A stretch of DNA of 64,000 nt from Phocoena phocoena (lineage: Eukaryota; Chordata; Mammalia; Artiodactyla; Phocoenidae), in the NCBI RefSeq assembly GCF_963924675.1, contig NC_089221.1, positions 5,391,851 through 5,455,850 of the forward strand, given 5' to 3'. The position numbers were made by a program, and so were the translations under genes. Below are positions 47,701-55,450 of the stretch, piece after piece. The first letter of the stretch is position 1. Each line of letters starts with the position of its first letter. Below the pieces are notes generated by a model. The model saw only the letters and a list, made by a program, of their open reading frames with translations, did not search any database and was not told the DNA's origin.

Positions 47701-48101
47701 CCCTCCCCCAGTCAGCCTGCTTCCCAAGATCTGCAAAGATAGCGCCCCAATATCCTGATCTGCGTGTTTATCACATGCCTGTAACTTTCCCTGCCAATAT
47801 AAAGGTGAATTATATGAGTCACATCTTCGTGAATCGTGCTGTACAGTCTGATGTGTTTATTCATGATACAGACAAAGTCAAGCTATGTGTCTGAGATGCC
47901 AGAATTTTTATTACTACTTTTAAAAAGCTCAGTATCCCTCTATGATGAGAAATATTGTCCGTTTTGTTAGCAACTGTTAAATGTTTCAGTGAGAAAATTA
48001 AGTTTTTTTTAATGTATTTTTTGTCTTATTTCAGGTGGTACCATGAGAAATTTGAAGACTATCCCAAATTCAGAAAAGTTATGATTCCATTTTTGTTTTA
48101 A
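23477..48101 (+). CDS. SRD5A1: SRD5A1, steroid 5-alpha-reductase type 1 (complete, 5 exons)
   Basis: This enzyme uses NADPH to reduce the 4,5 double bond of testosterone, progesterone and related 3-oxo-4-ene steroids in the ER membrane. Exons 23477-23757, 36488-36654, 39908-40009, 41713-41863 and 48035-48101 join in phase to 255 codons plus TAA; human has 259 residues. QELPS carries Glu56 and HY carries Tyr91, matching the catalytic Glu57/Tyr91 pair of SRD5A2. RKPGETGYKIPRGG (172-185) and NYFGE (194-198) are the conserved NADPH-site motifs. The C-terminus ends PKFRKVMIPFLF as in the family. Several hydrophobic segments fit a polytopic membrane protein. The start MELAERF aligns with the internal start MELDEL known in rat rather than the longer human N-terminus. 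No disruption was seen. Confidence 0.97.
23782..23911. repeat. 28-bp minisatellite, about 4.6 copies
   Basis: CTCCCTGCC recurs at 23,782, 23,810, 23,838, 23,866 and 23,894, exactly 28 bp apart. The interspersed part reads ACCCCTGGTGCGCTGCC with small variations between copies. The array starts 24 bp after the SRD5A1 exon 1 donor, at the edge of the CpG island. Confidence 0.9.
24845..25060 (+). repeat. MIR-type ancient SINE
   Basis: CTCTGGAGTCAGACTGCTAG, ATCACTGGTGACTGGTGAGG and the GCATGTGTATTAAATACT end follow MIR order with heavy divergence. Confidence 0.55.
26347..26475 (-). mobile_element. Short tRNA-derived SINE (CHR-S/ARE-like)
   Basis: This is a minus-strand element of about 130 bp. 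It has poly-T, GGCCGCACTGTGTGACATGT, CCCTGACCAGGGATCGAACC (B-box side) and CTGGACCACCAGGGAAGTCC. It is the short tRNA-Glu-like SINE shared by cetartiodactyls. No clear target-site duplication was found. Confidence 0.8.
29199..29413 (+). mobile_element. CHR-2-type SINE (left member of an inverted pair)
   Basis: This is a full-length copy with a run of more than 20 A. The duplication AAAAACAATTTGATG is perfect at 29,184-29,198 and 29,414-29,428. Confidence 0.93.
29634..29891 (-). mobile_element. CHR-2-type SINE with transduced 3' trailer
   Basis: This is a minus-strand copy flanked by a perfect 15-bp duplication CTAAATAAAATACTT (29,619-29,633 and 29,892-29,906). Read in the element's sense, the (AAATA)n tail (29,664-29,689) is followed by 19 unique bases (29,645-29,663) and then a second poly-A at 29,634-29,644. 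Inside the body a 14-bp block, CCATGGCTCAGGGG, is tandemly duplicated (29,761-29,788). Confidence 0.92.
31377..31770 (-). mobile_element. CHR-1-type SINE (long form)
   Basis: This is a minus-strand copy with the GGCTGCGTTGGGTCTTCTTT start, repeated TAGTTGTGGC blocks and GAGTCACCAAGGAAGTCCC end. The flanking duplication (GTGAAATTTT / ATGAAATTCT) is weak, suggesting an older insertion. Confidence 0.88.
32210..32487 (+). mobile_element. CHR-1-type SINE with internal shortening
   Basis: This is a 278-bp plus-strand copy, shorter than the other CHR-1 copies because fewer ACAACTACTGA blocks are present. The duplications are CTCAATAATAGTG (32,197-32,209) and CTCAATAGTAGTG (32,488-32,500). Confidence 0.9.
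32978..33187 (-). mobile_element. CHR-2-type SINE
   Basis: This is a full-length minus-strand copy with a long poly-T. The duplication CTGCCTCGCTTTTT is perfect at 32,964-32,977 and 33,188-33,201. Confidence 0.93.
35440..35650 (-). mobile_element. Old L1 fragment
   Basis: AAGCTATAATTTACATAAAT, AAATTCACTCATTTTAAGTC and the GTTGTGTAGTCATGGCCAC that follows resemble, in this orientation, the reverse complement of an old L1M 3' region. Diverged and short, so the call is moderate. Confidence 0.5.
35910..36075 (+). repeat. MIR-type ancient SINE
   Basis: CAGCCACTGTCTAGCCCTGT, TGAGCAGATTACTTAACCAC and TCTTAATCTTGTCCTCTGTC match the MIR core in order. Confidence 0.7.
36442..36470. repeat. A-run and (TA)n microsatellite upstream of SRD5A1 exon 2
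   Basis: A run of 14 A (36,442-36,455) continues into about 7.5 TA units (to 36,470). Only 17 bases separate it from the exon 2 acceptor, so it occupies the usual branch-point region. Confidence 0.9.
36488..36654 (+). CDS. SRD5A1: SRD5A1 exon 2
   Basis: This exon encodes residues 95-149, ALIFPFLIRGGKPMPLYTFI to TDPRFLT. The stretch FCTYNGYLQSRYL is conserved in all type 1 enzymes. The acceptor reads TTTTTTCCGAAG, with A at -3 instead of the usual C or T. The donor is AACAG|GTGAGT. Confidence 0.96.
36655..39907 (+). other. SRD5A1: SRD5A1 intron 2
   Basis: This is a 3.3-kb, AT-rich intron with no young SINE, LINE or LTR recognised, which is unusual against the density elsewhere in the window. 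No exon-like frame was seen. Confidence 0.65.
39908..40009 (+). CDS. SRD5A1: SRD5A1 exon 3
   Basis: This 102-bp exon encodes residues 151-183, FVLWLLGMLINIHSDHVLRN then LRKPGETGYKIPR. It contains the HSD and RKPGETGYKIP signature that contacts the cofactor. The acceptor is TTTCTTTAG and the donor CAAGG|GTATGT. Confidence 0.97.
40010..41712 (+). other. SRD5A1: SRD5A1 intron 3
   Basis: This is a 1.7-kb intron without clear repeats. I see no additional exon. Confidence 0.65.
41713..41863 (+). CDS. SRD5A1: SRD5A1 exon 4
   Basis: This 151-bp exon encodes residues 185-233, GLFEYITAANYFGEVVEWCG to RAQQHH. It includes the NYFGE cofactor motif and a hydrophobic transmembrane stretch. The acceptor is TTTTCTTCTAG and the donor CACCA|GTACGT, splitting Gln234. 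Confidence 0.97.
43170..44165 (+). repeat. Old MaLR-like repeat split by an LTR
   Basis: The left part (43,170-43,480) has GTCCTTACGAAGAGGAGACA and AACCAAGGAACCCCAGAGGC. The right part (44,110-44,165) has GTTTGTTATAGCAGCCCTGA then GAAACCAACACAC. These are the order and end of a common old mammalian interspersed repeat. The sub-family was not determined. Confidence 0.5.
43555..43970 (-). mobile_element. LTR-like remnant (ERV type), minus orientation
   Basis: AGAAGTGGATTTATTTAGAG gives a reverse-strand AATAAA. With the flanking ATTCAGTGAGAGACAAAGTG and a GCCATCTTGGATCC end, it resembles a cetartiodactyl retroviral LTR. There is no internal region, and boundaries and family are uncertain. Confidence 0.45.
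44438..44690 (+). repeat. 250-bp polypyrimidine (CCCTTCCCT-like) tract
   Basis: Nearly every base is C or T across about 250 bp, built of irregular CCCTCCCCCTTCCCCTCC units. The opposite strand is purine-only and G-rich. The long open frames on both strands here are low-complexity artefacts. Confidence 0.9.
46178..46268 (-). mobile_element. Short tRNA-derived SINE, truncated
   Basis: TTTTTGGCCGCGTGGCATGT, CCCTGACCAGGGATCAAACC and CCCCCTGCAGTGGAAGCACAG match the short SINE seen at 26,347. Its right end (TTAACC...CCAGGGAAGTCC) is missing. Confidence 0.75.
46284..46495 (+). mobile_element. CHR-2-type SINE
   Basis: This is a full-length copy with the perfect duplication AACAACAAACGA (46,272-46,283 and 46,496-46,507). 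It inserted at the edge of an older repeat. Confidence 0.93.
46496..46776 (+). repeat. Old MaLR-like/unclassified interspersed repeat
   Basis: TTTCTGAGAGTTCTGGAGGT, GGCCTCACCTCCTAATACTA and the end GTCACATTCAGACCATAGCA are stereotyped motifs of an old mammalian repeat. I could not fix the family. Confidence 0.5.
47150..47310 (-). mobile_element. L1 3'-UTR fragment, antisense
   Basis: CAGCAGGTTCTTATTAGTTA, TCCATTTTATACATATTAGT and TGTGTATGTCGATCCCAACC form the reverse complement of the cetartiodactyl L1 3' UTR. Confidence 0.75.
48035..48101 (+). CDS. SRD5A1: SRD5A1 exon 5 (coding part) and stop
   Basis: This exon encodes WYHEKFEDYPKFRKVMIPFLF and TAA. The acceptor is TTGTCTTATTTCAG. The PKFRK--IPF-F ending is characteristic of the family. 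Confidence 0.97.
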
Positions 48102-48985
48102 GTTCGTTGTCAATGGGGTTACCTTCAACTTGAAGCTTTTCGGTCATGTTTCTCTCAGGATGATATAAATGAATGTGTGTCTCTGTAATTTTTCTGCTAC
48201 TTCACCTTTTTCAAGATTTGCTCTAGGACTGTGTAAACGAGTAAACTATCTAATAACAGTAGCAAATGTGTAAGCTACCTAATAACAGTCTAATCGAACT
48301 GAAATGGCAGGTGGAACTATGACACTGCATACCAGGTCACGGATCTGGAACTCTGTAATTGCAGCTTGACCCTCCTCTCATTTGTCTGCCTCTTTGGACC
48401 AAAACATTCTCTACCCCTTGCACAACTCCCTACAGCAATGGGTTTAAGGTCAAAGGTGATGTTGTCCCCTCCCCCTATGGAGGTGTGTTCTGTCTTCATG
48501 TCCCTCTCATCCCCCTAGGTCGGAGAGGCCCGGGTCTCCACAGAGTACCCACCACAGCCTCTCACTGTTGGGTGCTGGGCAGGCAGAGAAGCTGGGCGTA
48601 GAGAGAGGAGAGGCCCAGCGGAGGCCGGTGCAAAAGGCCTCTGGCACCTGCTCCAGCCTGGACCACCAGGTGACTTCACTGGCAGGACGGGGCACTGGGG
48701 GCATTCCTAAGGAGCAAGCTGCTGTGTCCCCCATGAAAGGGACTTACTTCCTGGAGGCCCTCAGCTGGGAGCCTTCCCATCTCGGGTCACTCGCCATGAG
48801 CCACTAGGAGTCTCTGGCTTGGGATGATTTTTCTTCCTCCTTCTAGGTAGAATTAACATTTTTTTAAAGGCACTTTTTCTTTTTAAATACCTCTCAATAT
48901 TGCAAAACTATAATTTGAAGCAGAATTTCTTATTTTAGATGCACTCAAAACCTCCATGGAGATGAATGACAATAATAAAATGTAC
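48102..48985 (+). other. SRD5A1: SRD5A1 3' untranslated region (probable)
   Basis: This is sequence directly after the stop. Candidate polyadenylation hexamers AATAAA occur at 48,974-48,979 and again at 49,528-49,533. The true end is not determined; a 3' UTR of roughly 0.9-1.4 kb would fit either. No repeat was recognised in it. Confidence 0.6.
48974..48979 (+). terminator. Candidate polyadenylation signal of SRD5A1
   Basis: AATAAA about 870 bp after the stop codon, followed by TGTACTACTT. It is the first clear canonical hexamer downstream of the gene. Confidence 0.45.
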
Positions 48986-50130
48986 TACTTATTGCCAGAT
49001 ATGTAAAAGAAATCTCCCCACTGGAAGGCTACCTACTGAGTCTCTTGCCCCCTCTGTGAAAATCCAATGAACACATGGTACGGACCCCTCCTCACCTGGG
49101 ACAGCGCTACCTCTATTGCTCCTGCATTTGCAGGGGTGGGAACCGAGCAAGGTGTAAGTGGAGAGAGTCCGTGTTCACTTAACGATCTCTAACGATGCTG
49201 GGTGGCAGAGGCCTCTGGGACATGTCTGACGTTGCGTCCTGTATGTTCTCCGACCGACTGCCACCTTTGGGCAGGGAGCAGGCCCTCCTGCCCCCTGCAC
49301 CCCGGGGCCCCTGGGTACCCCATCGGCTCCCTCCCCACTTCTCCTGGCTCACCTTCCCAACCAGGGGCTCCCTCCCCATGAGGTTTCATGTAGAGACTGT
49401 GTTCTTGGTGTTAGTGGTTTTTAGAGTCCCTTAGGGTTTTAGAATTACACGGAAAACTTTTCCTGATGTGGCTGTGCTTCATTTTTAACTAAAAATTGAA
49501 TGCATTTGTGGGGAAATTTTATGATCAAATAAACTTTGGCCCTTTTTCTGACTGAATAATTACTTGAAACCATAAAATGATAAATATTTAGGATCTCCTC
49601 CAGAAAACTCAAAAATCTGAGCAAGTCTTGACTGATTTGGGCCCCTGGGCTCTGGAAGGTGTACCTGGCCAGAAAGATGCTTGTCTGAGAGCTAGAGATG
49701 CTCACTGTGATTTTTAATTCTGTTGGTGCTTCTTTTTTATTTGAGTGACCAAAAGTTTGGGTTAAGTGGGGATTTGATGAATGGTTGCTACTTCACTGTC
49801 ATGAGCTGGGTGGATGATTGACAGGACGAAATCTTGTTCTATCTTGTCTGCCTGTCTTCCCTTTGCTAAAAACTGTAACTAGCAAATTATGACAGTTTGT
49901 TATTGTGTTAGTTATAATAATTAAAGAGATTAATAAAATTACTGGTAAAAGTTGGGTTGTTTTGTTACCCTTCTGTGTGGACAATTCTTTACGCTAGAAG
50001 TTCAGACAGCCCTGAAATCTCTTTCCCACCCATATTAATATTTCATAGTGCTAAATATTCTCTTCTATCTCTCAGTAGAGCTGTGTGACATTCTTCGTGT
50101 AAATCTTGTGCACTTCTGCTAAGGATATTT
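48986..50130. other. Unique flank downstream of SRD5A1
   Basis: No repeat family was recognised. It contains the distal AATAAA (49,528) and a further AATAAA at 49,932. It may include a longer SRD5A1 3' UTR. Confidence 0.5.
49528..49533 (+). terminator. Alternative distal polyadenylation signal
   Basis: A second AATAAA lies 1.43 kb after the SRD5A1 stop, within AT-rich unique sequence. Which signal is used cannot be told from sequence alone. Confidence 0.35.
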
Positions 50131-50134
50131 TAAT

Positions 50135-50420
50135 TTATTTTATTTTTTTTAACATCTTTATTGGAGTATAATTGCTTTACAATGTTGCGTTAGTTTCTGC
50201 TGTATAGCAAAGTGAATCAGCTATACGTGTACGTATATCCCCAGATCTCCTCCCTCTTGTGTCTCCCTCCCACCCTCCCTATCCCACCCCTCTAGGTGGT
50301 CACAAAGCACCGAGCTGATCTCCCTGTGCTATGCGGCTGCTTCCCACTAGCTTTTGGTAGTGTATATATGTCCATGCTACTCTCTCACTTCATCCCAGCT
50401 TAAGGTTATTTTTAGATATA
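50135..50420 (-). mobile_element. L1 3'-UTR fragment, antisense
   Basis: ATCTTTATTGGAGTATAATT, GCTTTACAATGTTGCGTTAG and CAAAGCACCGAGCTGATCTC match the reverse complement of the L1 3' UTR. The poly-T start (50,139) marks the L1 poly-A end. Confidence 0.85.
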
Positions 50421-51699
50421 TGTGAATGAGAATATGTCCCCAAATACATTTTATAACCAGGATAAATCAAACCTATTGAGGTTTGTATATTTGTCACATC
50501 CAGCCATGCTACTAAGATTATTTCATGAATTCCCACCTTTTGTTGCTGCTATTCTTAGGATCTCTAGCTTTACAGTCCTACCATTCTCAATAAGTAGTTC
50601 TTATTTTGCAGTATTTGAAGCTGTTGCTATTGTCGTTCGCTGCTTATATTAACAAGAAATTCAAAAGAAATATTAAATAATAGAGGTGATTGCTAGGATT
50701 CTTGCATAATTTTGACAGGAATGCCTAATGTGAAATGATTATTTTGAGCACTCATTTTCTTGTGTGGTTATGGTTTTGTTTACGCTTCAGCCGTTGGGAT
50801 CTTGTCTTTGCTTTTTTTGTTTATCTTTTTATTGAGAATTTCAAATGCACATCATACAAATCAGAAATGAAGACAAGGGTTGGCCAGCAGGCGTAGAGAA
50901 GATGGCAAACTAAGAACAGGCCCACTTGGACATTCTGGTCTTGTAGGTTATTCATTAGATATTCTTGACGTTTATCTTTTTCTGTTTTACTCAATGTTTT
51001 TTATGGTAATTTCCTCTGTATTGCCTAATTTGTTAATATTCACTTTGATCTTATTTTCACTCTTCTAATTTCACTCCTCTAATTTGGGGGAGATTTTTCC
51101 ATTGTGTTCATAACTGTTGAGAAGGAGTGCTTCATTTATTTTCTTCTGAGCATGTGTATTTTTTGGCTTTTATTAAGGCTCTGTGTTTCTGCTAAGTAAC
51201 ATTGACCACATTTCCTTAAGTTTAACCAAGTTCCTATAATTATGGTCCTGAAGAGTCCCAGCTATACTTCTTAGATTTGCTTTGATCCAAATATTGTTAG
51301 GAAACTAGTTTTTTTTGTTTGAAATGGTGCTTTTTGCTTTTCAACCATTTGGGGGGATTTTATTTAAACATATTTTGTTCTTTTCACACGTGTGGATATA
51401 GTAGAGACCATTTTCTGTGAGATTTCTCCTTTGTGGATTTTGAGTTTTCCTTTGTAGCCTCAAACCTTTTTTATAAAATAACAACACCATTTTTAAAGTC
51501 GGTGCTGTTTGTTCTATAGTTAGTTCAAACGTGTTAGTTATATTGTTAAAATTCCCTTTATTTTTTAGCACCTTAGGAATGATTTTATGTTTTTAGGAGT
51601 TCACTTAGAAGCTCCCAGTTAAATATGATGAGCTGAACTTATGCTTTGACTTCTTCCGCCTGCTGACAGGGGTTTACAAACCACATCTGATAGAGGTCT
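50421..51699. other. Intergenic AT-rich sequence
   Basis: AT-rich sequence with short, unrelated open frames. Some parts read like degraded L1 but no confident assignment is possible. Confidence 0.4.
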
Positions 51700-52500
51700 T
51701 GTATCCAAATATGTCAAGACCTCTCAAACTTCAGTAATAGATATTTTAAATATATTTTAATGGGCAGAAGATTTGAACAGACACTCATCAAAGAATACAT
51801 TCGCATGGCAAGTAAGCACATGCAAAGGTGTTTACCATCTTGAGTCACTAGGGAAACACCCATCAAACCACAACGAGATGCCACTGCCCATCTCTTCGAA
51901 TATCTGAACTTAAAAAGAATGACCAGCCAAGGTTTGGCAAGGACGTGGAGACCCTGGAACCCTCACGTACTGCTAGAGGAAATGGGGAGTGATCTAACCA
52001 CTTTGGAAAACACTTTAACAGTTTCTTAAAAACTTAAACATACATTTAATATATGACCCAAAATTTTCACTCCTGTGTATTTACCCAAGAGAAATAAAAG
52101 CACATATCTATACAAAAACTTGTGCATGAATGTTCGTAGCAGTTTTATTTATAGTAGCCAAAACCTGGAAACAATCCAGTTGTCCACCAGTTGTTGTGTA
52201 TCCATACAATGGAATACTACCCTGCATAAAAAGGAATAAACTATGGATCTCAGCAACAACATGAATGTGTCTCAAAATCATGCTGGCTGAAAGAAGCCAG
52301 ATAAAAAAGAGTACCTGCTGCATTGTGTGGAGATAAGCATTTGCCTGGGAATGAGGGCAAGGGGGAGGGGGCATGAGGAAACCTTTGGGGTTGATGTTTG
52401 TTATCTTGGTTATGTGAAGCTGTGTGCATCAAATTATACACTTTAAATATATGCAGTTCACTGTATGTCCCTTATATCTCGAGCTTTTTTTAAAAAGAAT
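51700..52500 (+). mobile_element. L1 ORF2 end and 3' UTR fragment
   Basis: GGGCAGAAGATTTGAACAGA, CATCAAACCACAACGAGATG, GGTTTGGCAAGGACGTGGAG and CATACAATGGAATACTACCC follow L1 order to the 3' end. Frames are broken. Confidence 0.85.
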
Positions 52501-53049
52501 CACGTTATTACACTTGCAAAACAATAGAATGCTATGAAAATGAACTTATCTGAGAACAATGAATCTGGGAACTTAGAAAATGAGAATTTGATAGAAGAGG
52601 TAGAAGGCAAAATCAAGGCTGTCCTAGAAAATATAACGACCAAGAACAGGGAAACACAGCACCACGTAGACGGTCCCACATTCGACTCATGGGCATAACA
52701 GAAAAGCCTTCTCCCCAATTCTTCCCTAACTGGGATGATTTCAAGAACCTCTGTCCACATAAGCTGATCTGAGGATTGCTTCAAGGTGATCTGTGAAACA
52801 AGGTGGACTCAGACTAGACAGGAAGCCCTGGTTGGCCTTCTGGTGAAGGAAGCAAGCAAGCGGCACAACAATCACTGGAGAATGATACAGTGTTTGCAAG
52901 TTGAGAGGGACACAAAACGCTGTATCTGTGGAGAATGTGCGTGCACATGTAGTAAAAGCATAAAAACAGGGATTGGATACACAGAAGTCCTTGATCATGG
53001 TTGTCTCTGAGGAGGATGTTTCAGCAAAAAAAATAGAAATGAAGTCCTC
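52501..53049. other. Intergenic unique sequence
   Basis: No gene or repeat was recognised between the L1 fragment and the LTR. Confidence 0.4.
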
Positions 53050-53730
53050 CCTCCCCTGAGAGCAAGGAAAACAAAGGGACAGCGAACAGGCTAGAGAAGA
53101 AACATAACCTGGCCCGAAAGAGTTAATCACGCCTTGGTTTACTTTAACTGTCACTAATTTGGAGTAACTAGATTTGTACTTTACAAAGCTAACCTCACTC
53201 CCTCACTCCCTGACACTGTGTAATTTATATTCGGTACCCATCACCCCTAACTCTGTGTGAGTTACATCCCCTGCCTCTCACTCCCTAATCTTATTATGTC
53301 CAGCACTTACATTCTATACGCCCCTTGTAACAAATCACCCCCTATAGGTTTTGCATTTCAGAAACAAGGTCACCAGGCAATAAACCAGAGGCAACCGGTT
53401 GCAATTACCAGACAGAGGGACCCCAATTACGGGGCGGCCTGACGCCAGCTATGACTGTTTTGAAATAATGCAAAGGAAAGGAAGAATGCAAGACCTTCAC
53501 TGCTTTGATCCTTATCATATACCCTGGACTGCAAGCCCCACATATAAAATCTTCCCTGATTCCCAAGGAGGGAGGACACAGCTCTGGAGGTGCTAGCCTG
53601 CTGTGTCTTCCCTTCTGCCTGGCAGAAAAATAAAGCCATCTCTCTCTTCCTCCAAAATCCCTATCTCCGTATTTCTGTTCAGCCTAGGTGCACAGGGAAG
53701 CCAGCATTTCGGCAGCAAGGAGAGGAGACT
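53050..53730 (+). mobile_element. Solo LTR of ERV1 type
   Basis: A U3-like C-rich region leads to a TATA box (CACATATAAAATC, about 53,540) and a polyadenylation hexamer (AAAAATAAAGCCA, about 53,629). A pyrimidine-rich U5-like stretch follows, ending near CATTTCGGCAGCA. No gag, pol or env sequence flanks it. Ends are approximate and the family unnamed. Confidence 0.6.
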
Positions 53731-54924
53731 GGAAATGGGGAGGAGAATCTGGGCTACTTCAGGCTTCCAGTCATGTTTGTTTTAAAGATCTAAAGGAAAT
53801 ATATCAAATCTATGTTTCAAATAATATTTATGCTGGGTGGCTATGTTATACTTTGCAGTTCTATGTGTTTTTATTTTTTAATTAAAAAAAAGAAAAGAAT
53901 ACGGAAGTGGACAGTGGAGTCTGGATGGTGAGGAAAGTGAAGCCAGGATGCTGTAAATAGGAAAGGAGAAAATGGGCTGTAAGCAAGGCGTGCCTTGAGT
54001 TGGAGCAGCCGTGCACATGGAAAGTCACAGGACTCTGGAGAGCTCCACACAGGCAGCCATCCTGTTCCTAGGGCAGAGGGTCTCACACCTTCCTTTGCTG
54101 TCGTTGTTGTTGTTGGGGGCGTCAGAAGCAGCACAAGGAGCTCATGAACACCACTGAGATTTGACGACACTTCCTACACACTGAATGAGGAAGTTTAACA
54201 GATGACAGATACTGTATCCCTGTATCCCAAAAGAGAAATGCAGGGTTAGATTACTCAGTACGTTTCTGGAGAAACCTGTGGTCCACTGTGGCCAGGCACG
54301 GAATTAGACAAGGGGGCTAAAGGGCACAATGCAGTTGTGTCCCCAGTAGATCTGGGGTCTAGTATAGAAGGAAAATACAATGGGATGCTGCATTATGGGA
54401 AATGAAAAGGACAGAGGGCCCTCAGTCTGCTCAGTGGCTATTGTATGTTTACAATTTGGGGAAAACAGTCTGGGCAGAGGCCATATCTGTAGAGGCCAGA
54501 GGAGTGGAAGGCCAGGAGGCTTCTGGGACCGAATTTAGTCCAATGTTGGTGAAAATAAGTGAGAAAGGGGGAATTGGAGGGGCTAAGATAAAACAGGTGA
54601 GGCACATGTGAGGAAGACACCATGTGGCAGGCAAAGGACAAAGTCCCGTCATTCAGAGGACAGAAAGTCCTGTCGTTCAGAGCCCACAGACATGCCTGAG
54701 AAGGACTATGACATCAGACCTGGAGGCTCCGGAGGTTTCTCTGGTAGCCATGAGCGTGATGCAGAGGAGTGGGCAGGACAGGGAGATGGGTGAGGAGTCA
54801 GGAGAAGAGCAGGTGTGGACCTGCACAGACAGGTGTTGGGGGAGGGGTAGACCTGCACAGACAGGTGTTGGGGGAGGGGTGGGCATGATAAATACCGAGG
54901 AGTAGAAGTTGAAAGGCTGTATTT
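53731..54924. other. Intergenic sequence with short tandem duplications
   Basis: Mostly unique. Two small local duplications are visible: GTCCCGTCATTCAGAG-type units near 54,643-54,682, and a 31-bp unit (GACCTGCACAGACAGGTGTT and following) twice at about 54,818-54,880. Confidence 0.6.
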
Positions 54925-55057
54925 CTTTTTAATTTTTTTTTTTTTTTTGCCTCACCGCACAGCCTGTGGGATCTTAGTTCCCTGACCAGGGATCGAACCC
55001 CGACCCCCTGTAGTGGAAGCACTGAGTCCTAACCACTGGACTGTCAGGGAAGTCCCA
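54925..55057 (-). mobile_element. Short tRNA-derived SINE (CHR-S/ARE-like)
   Basis: This is a minus-strand copy with poly-T, CCCTGACCAGGGATCGAACC and the CTGTCAGGGAAGTCCC end. The 15-bp duplication TGAAAGGCTGTATTT is perfect at 54,910-54,924 and, except for nothing more than following bases, at 55,058-55,072. Confidence 0.88.
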
Positions 55058-55072
55058 TGAAAGGCTGTATTT

Positions 55073-55325
55073 TTAAATGAGCCAAAGATCTGAACTTCAC
55101 TAAGGAAAATACACCTGTGGCAAATAAGCACATGAAAAGATGTTCAACATTTTTAGTCATTAGGAAAATGCAAATTGATACCACAAACATACTACCACAC
55201 ATGTGATAGAATGGCTCAAATGAAAAGCCTGAGCATACTAAGTGTCGGTGAGGATGTGAAGCAACTCAAAATCTCACCCACCTGGCTGGGGGGAATGGAA
55301 AATAGCAAGACCGATTTGGAAAACC
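55073..55325 (+). mobile_element. L1 ORF2 fragment
   Basis: GATCTGAACTTCACTAAGGA, AAGCACATGAAAAGATGTTC and AAAATGCAAATTGATACCAC are L1 ORF2 3' coding motifs in order, with mutations. Confidence 0.75.
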
Positions 55326-55335
55326 AGAAATTTCC

Positions 55336-55450
55336 TTCCTCTCTTTTTTCTCTCTTTCTCTCTCTCCCTCCCTGTCTTTTCTTCGTTTCTTCCTTGTTTT
55401 CTTCTTTTCATTCTTATGTTCTTTCTCTCTCTCTCCCTTCCTTTTTTCCT
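55336..55450 (+). repeat. CT-rich simple repeat
   Basis: An irregular (CTTT)n/(TC)n tract of about 115 bp, with a reciprocal purine-only strand. It directly follows the L1 fragment. Confidence 0.85.

Larger units (their letters stand above)
41864..48034 (+). other. SRD5A1: SRD5A1 intron 4
   Basis: This 6.2-kb intron contains an old MaLR-like repeat with an LTR inside it (43,170-44,165), a 250-bp polypyrimidine tract (44,438-44,690), a nested SINE cluster (46,178-46,495) next to another old repeat (46,500-46,776), and an antisense L1 3' fragment (47,150-47,310). MIR-like core sequence occurs near 42,445-42,470. Confidence 0.7.

Noticed and set aside
53050..53730. Possible full endogenous retrovirus
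   Set aside because: Only an LTR is visible; no gag, pol or env sequence lies on either side, so it is called a solo LTR.
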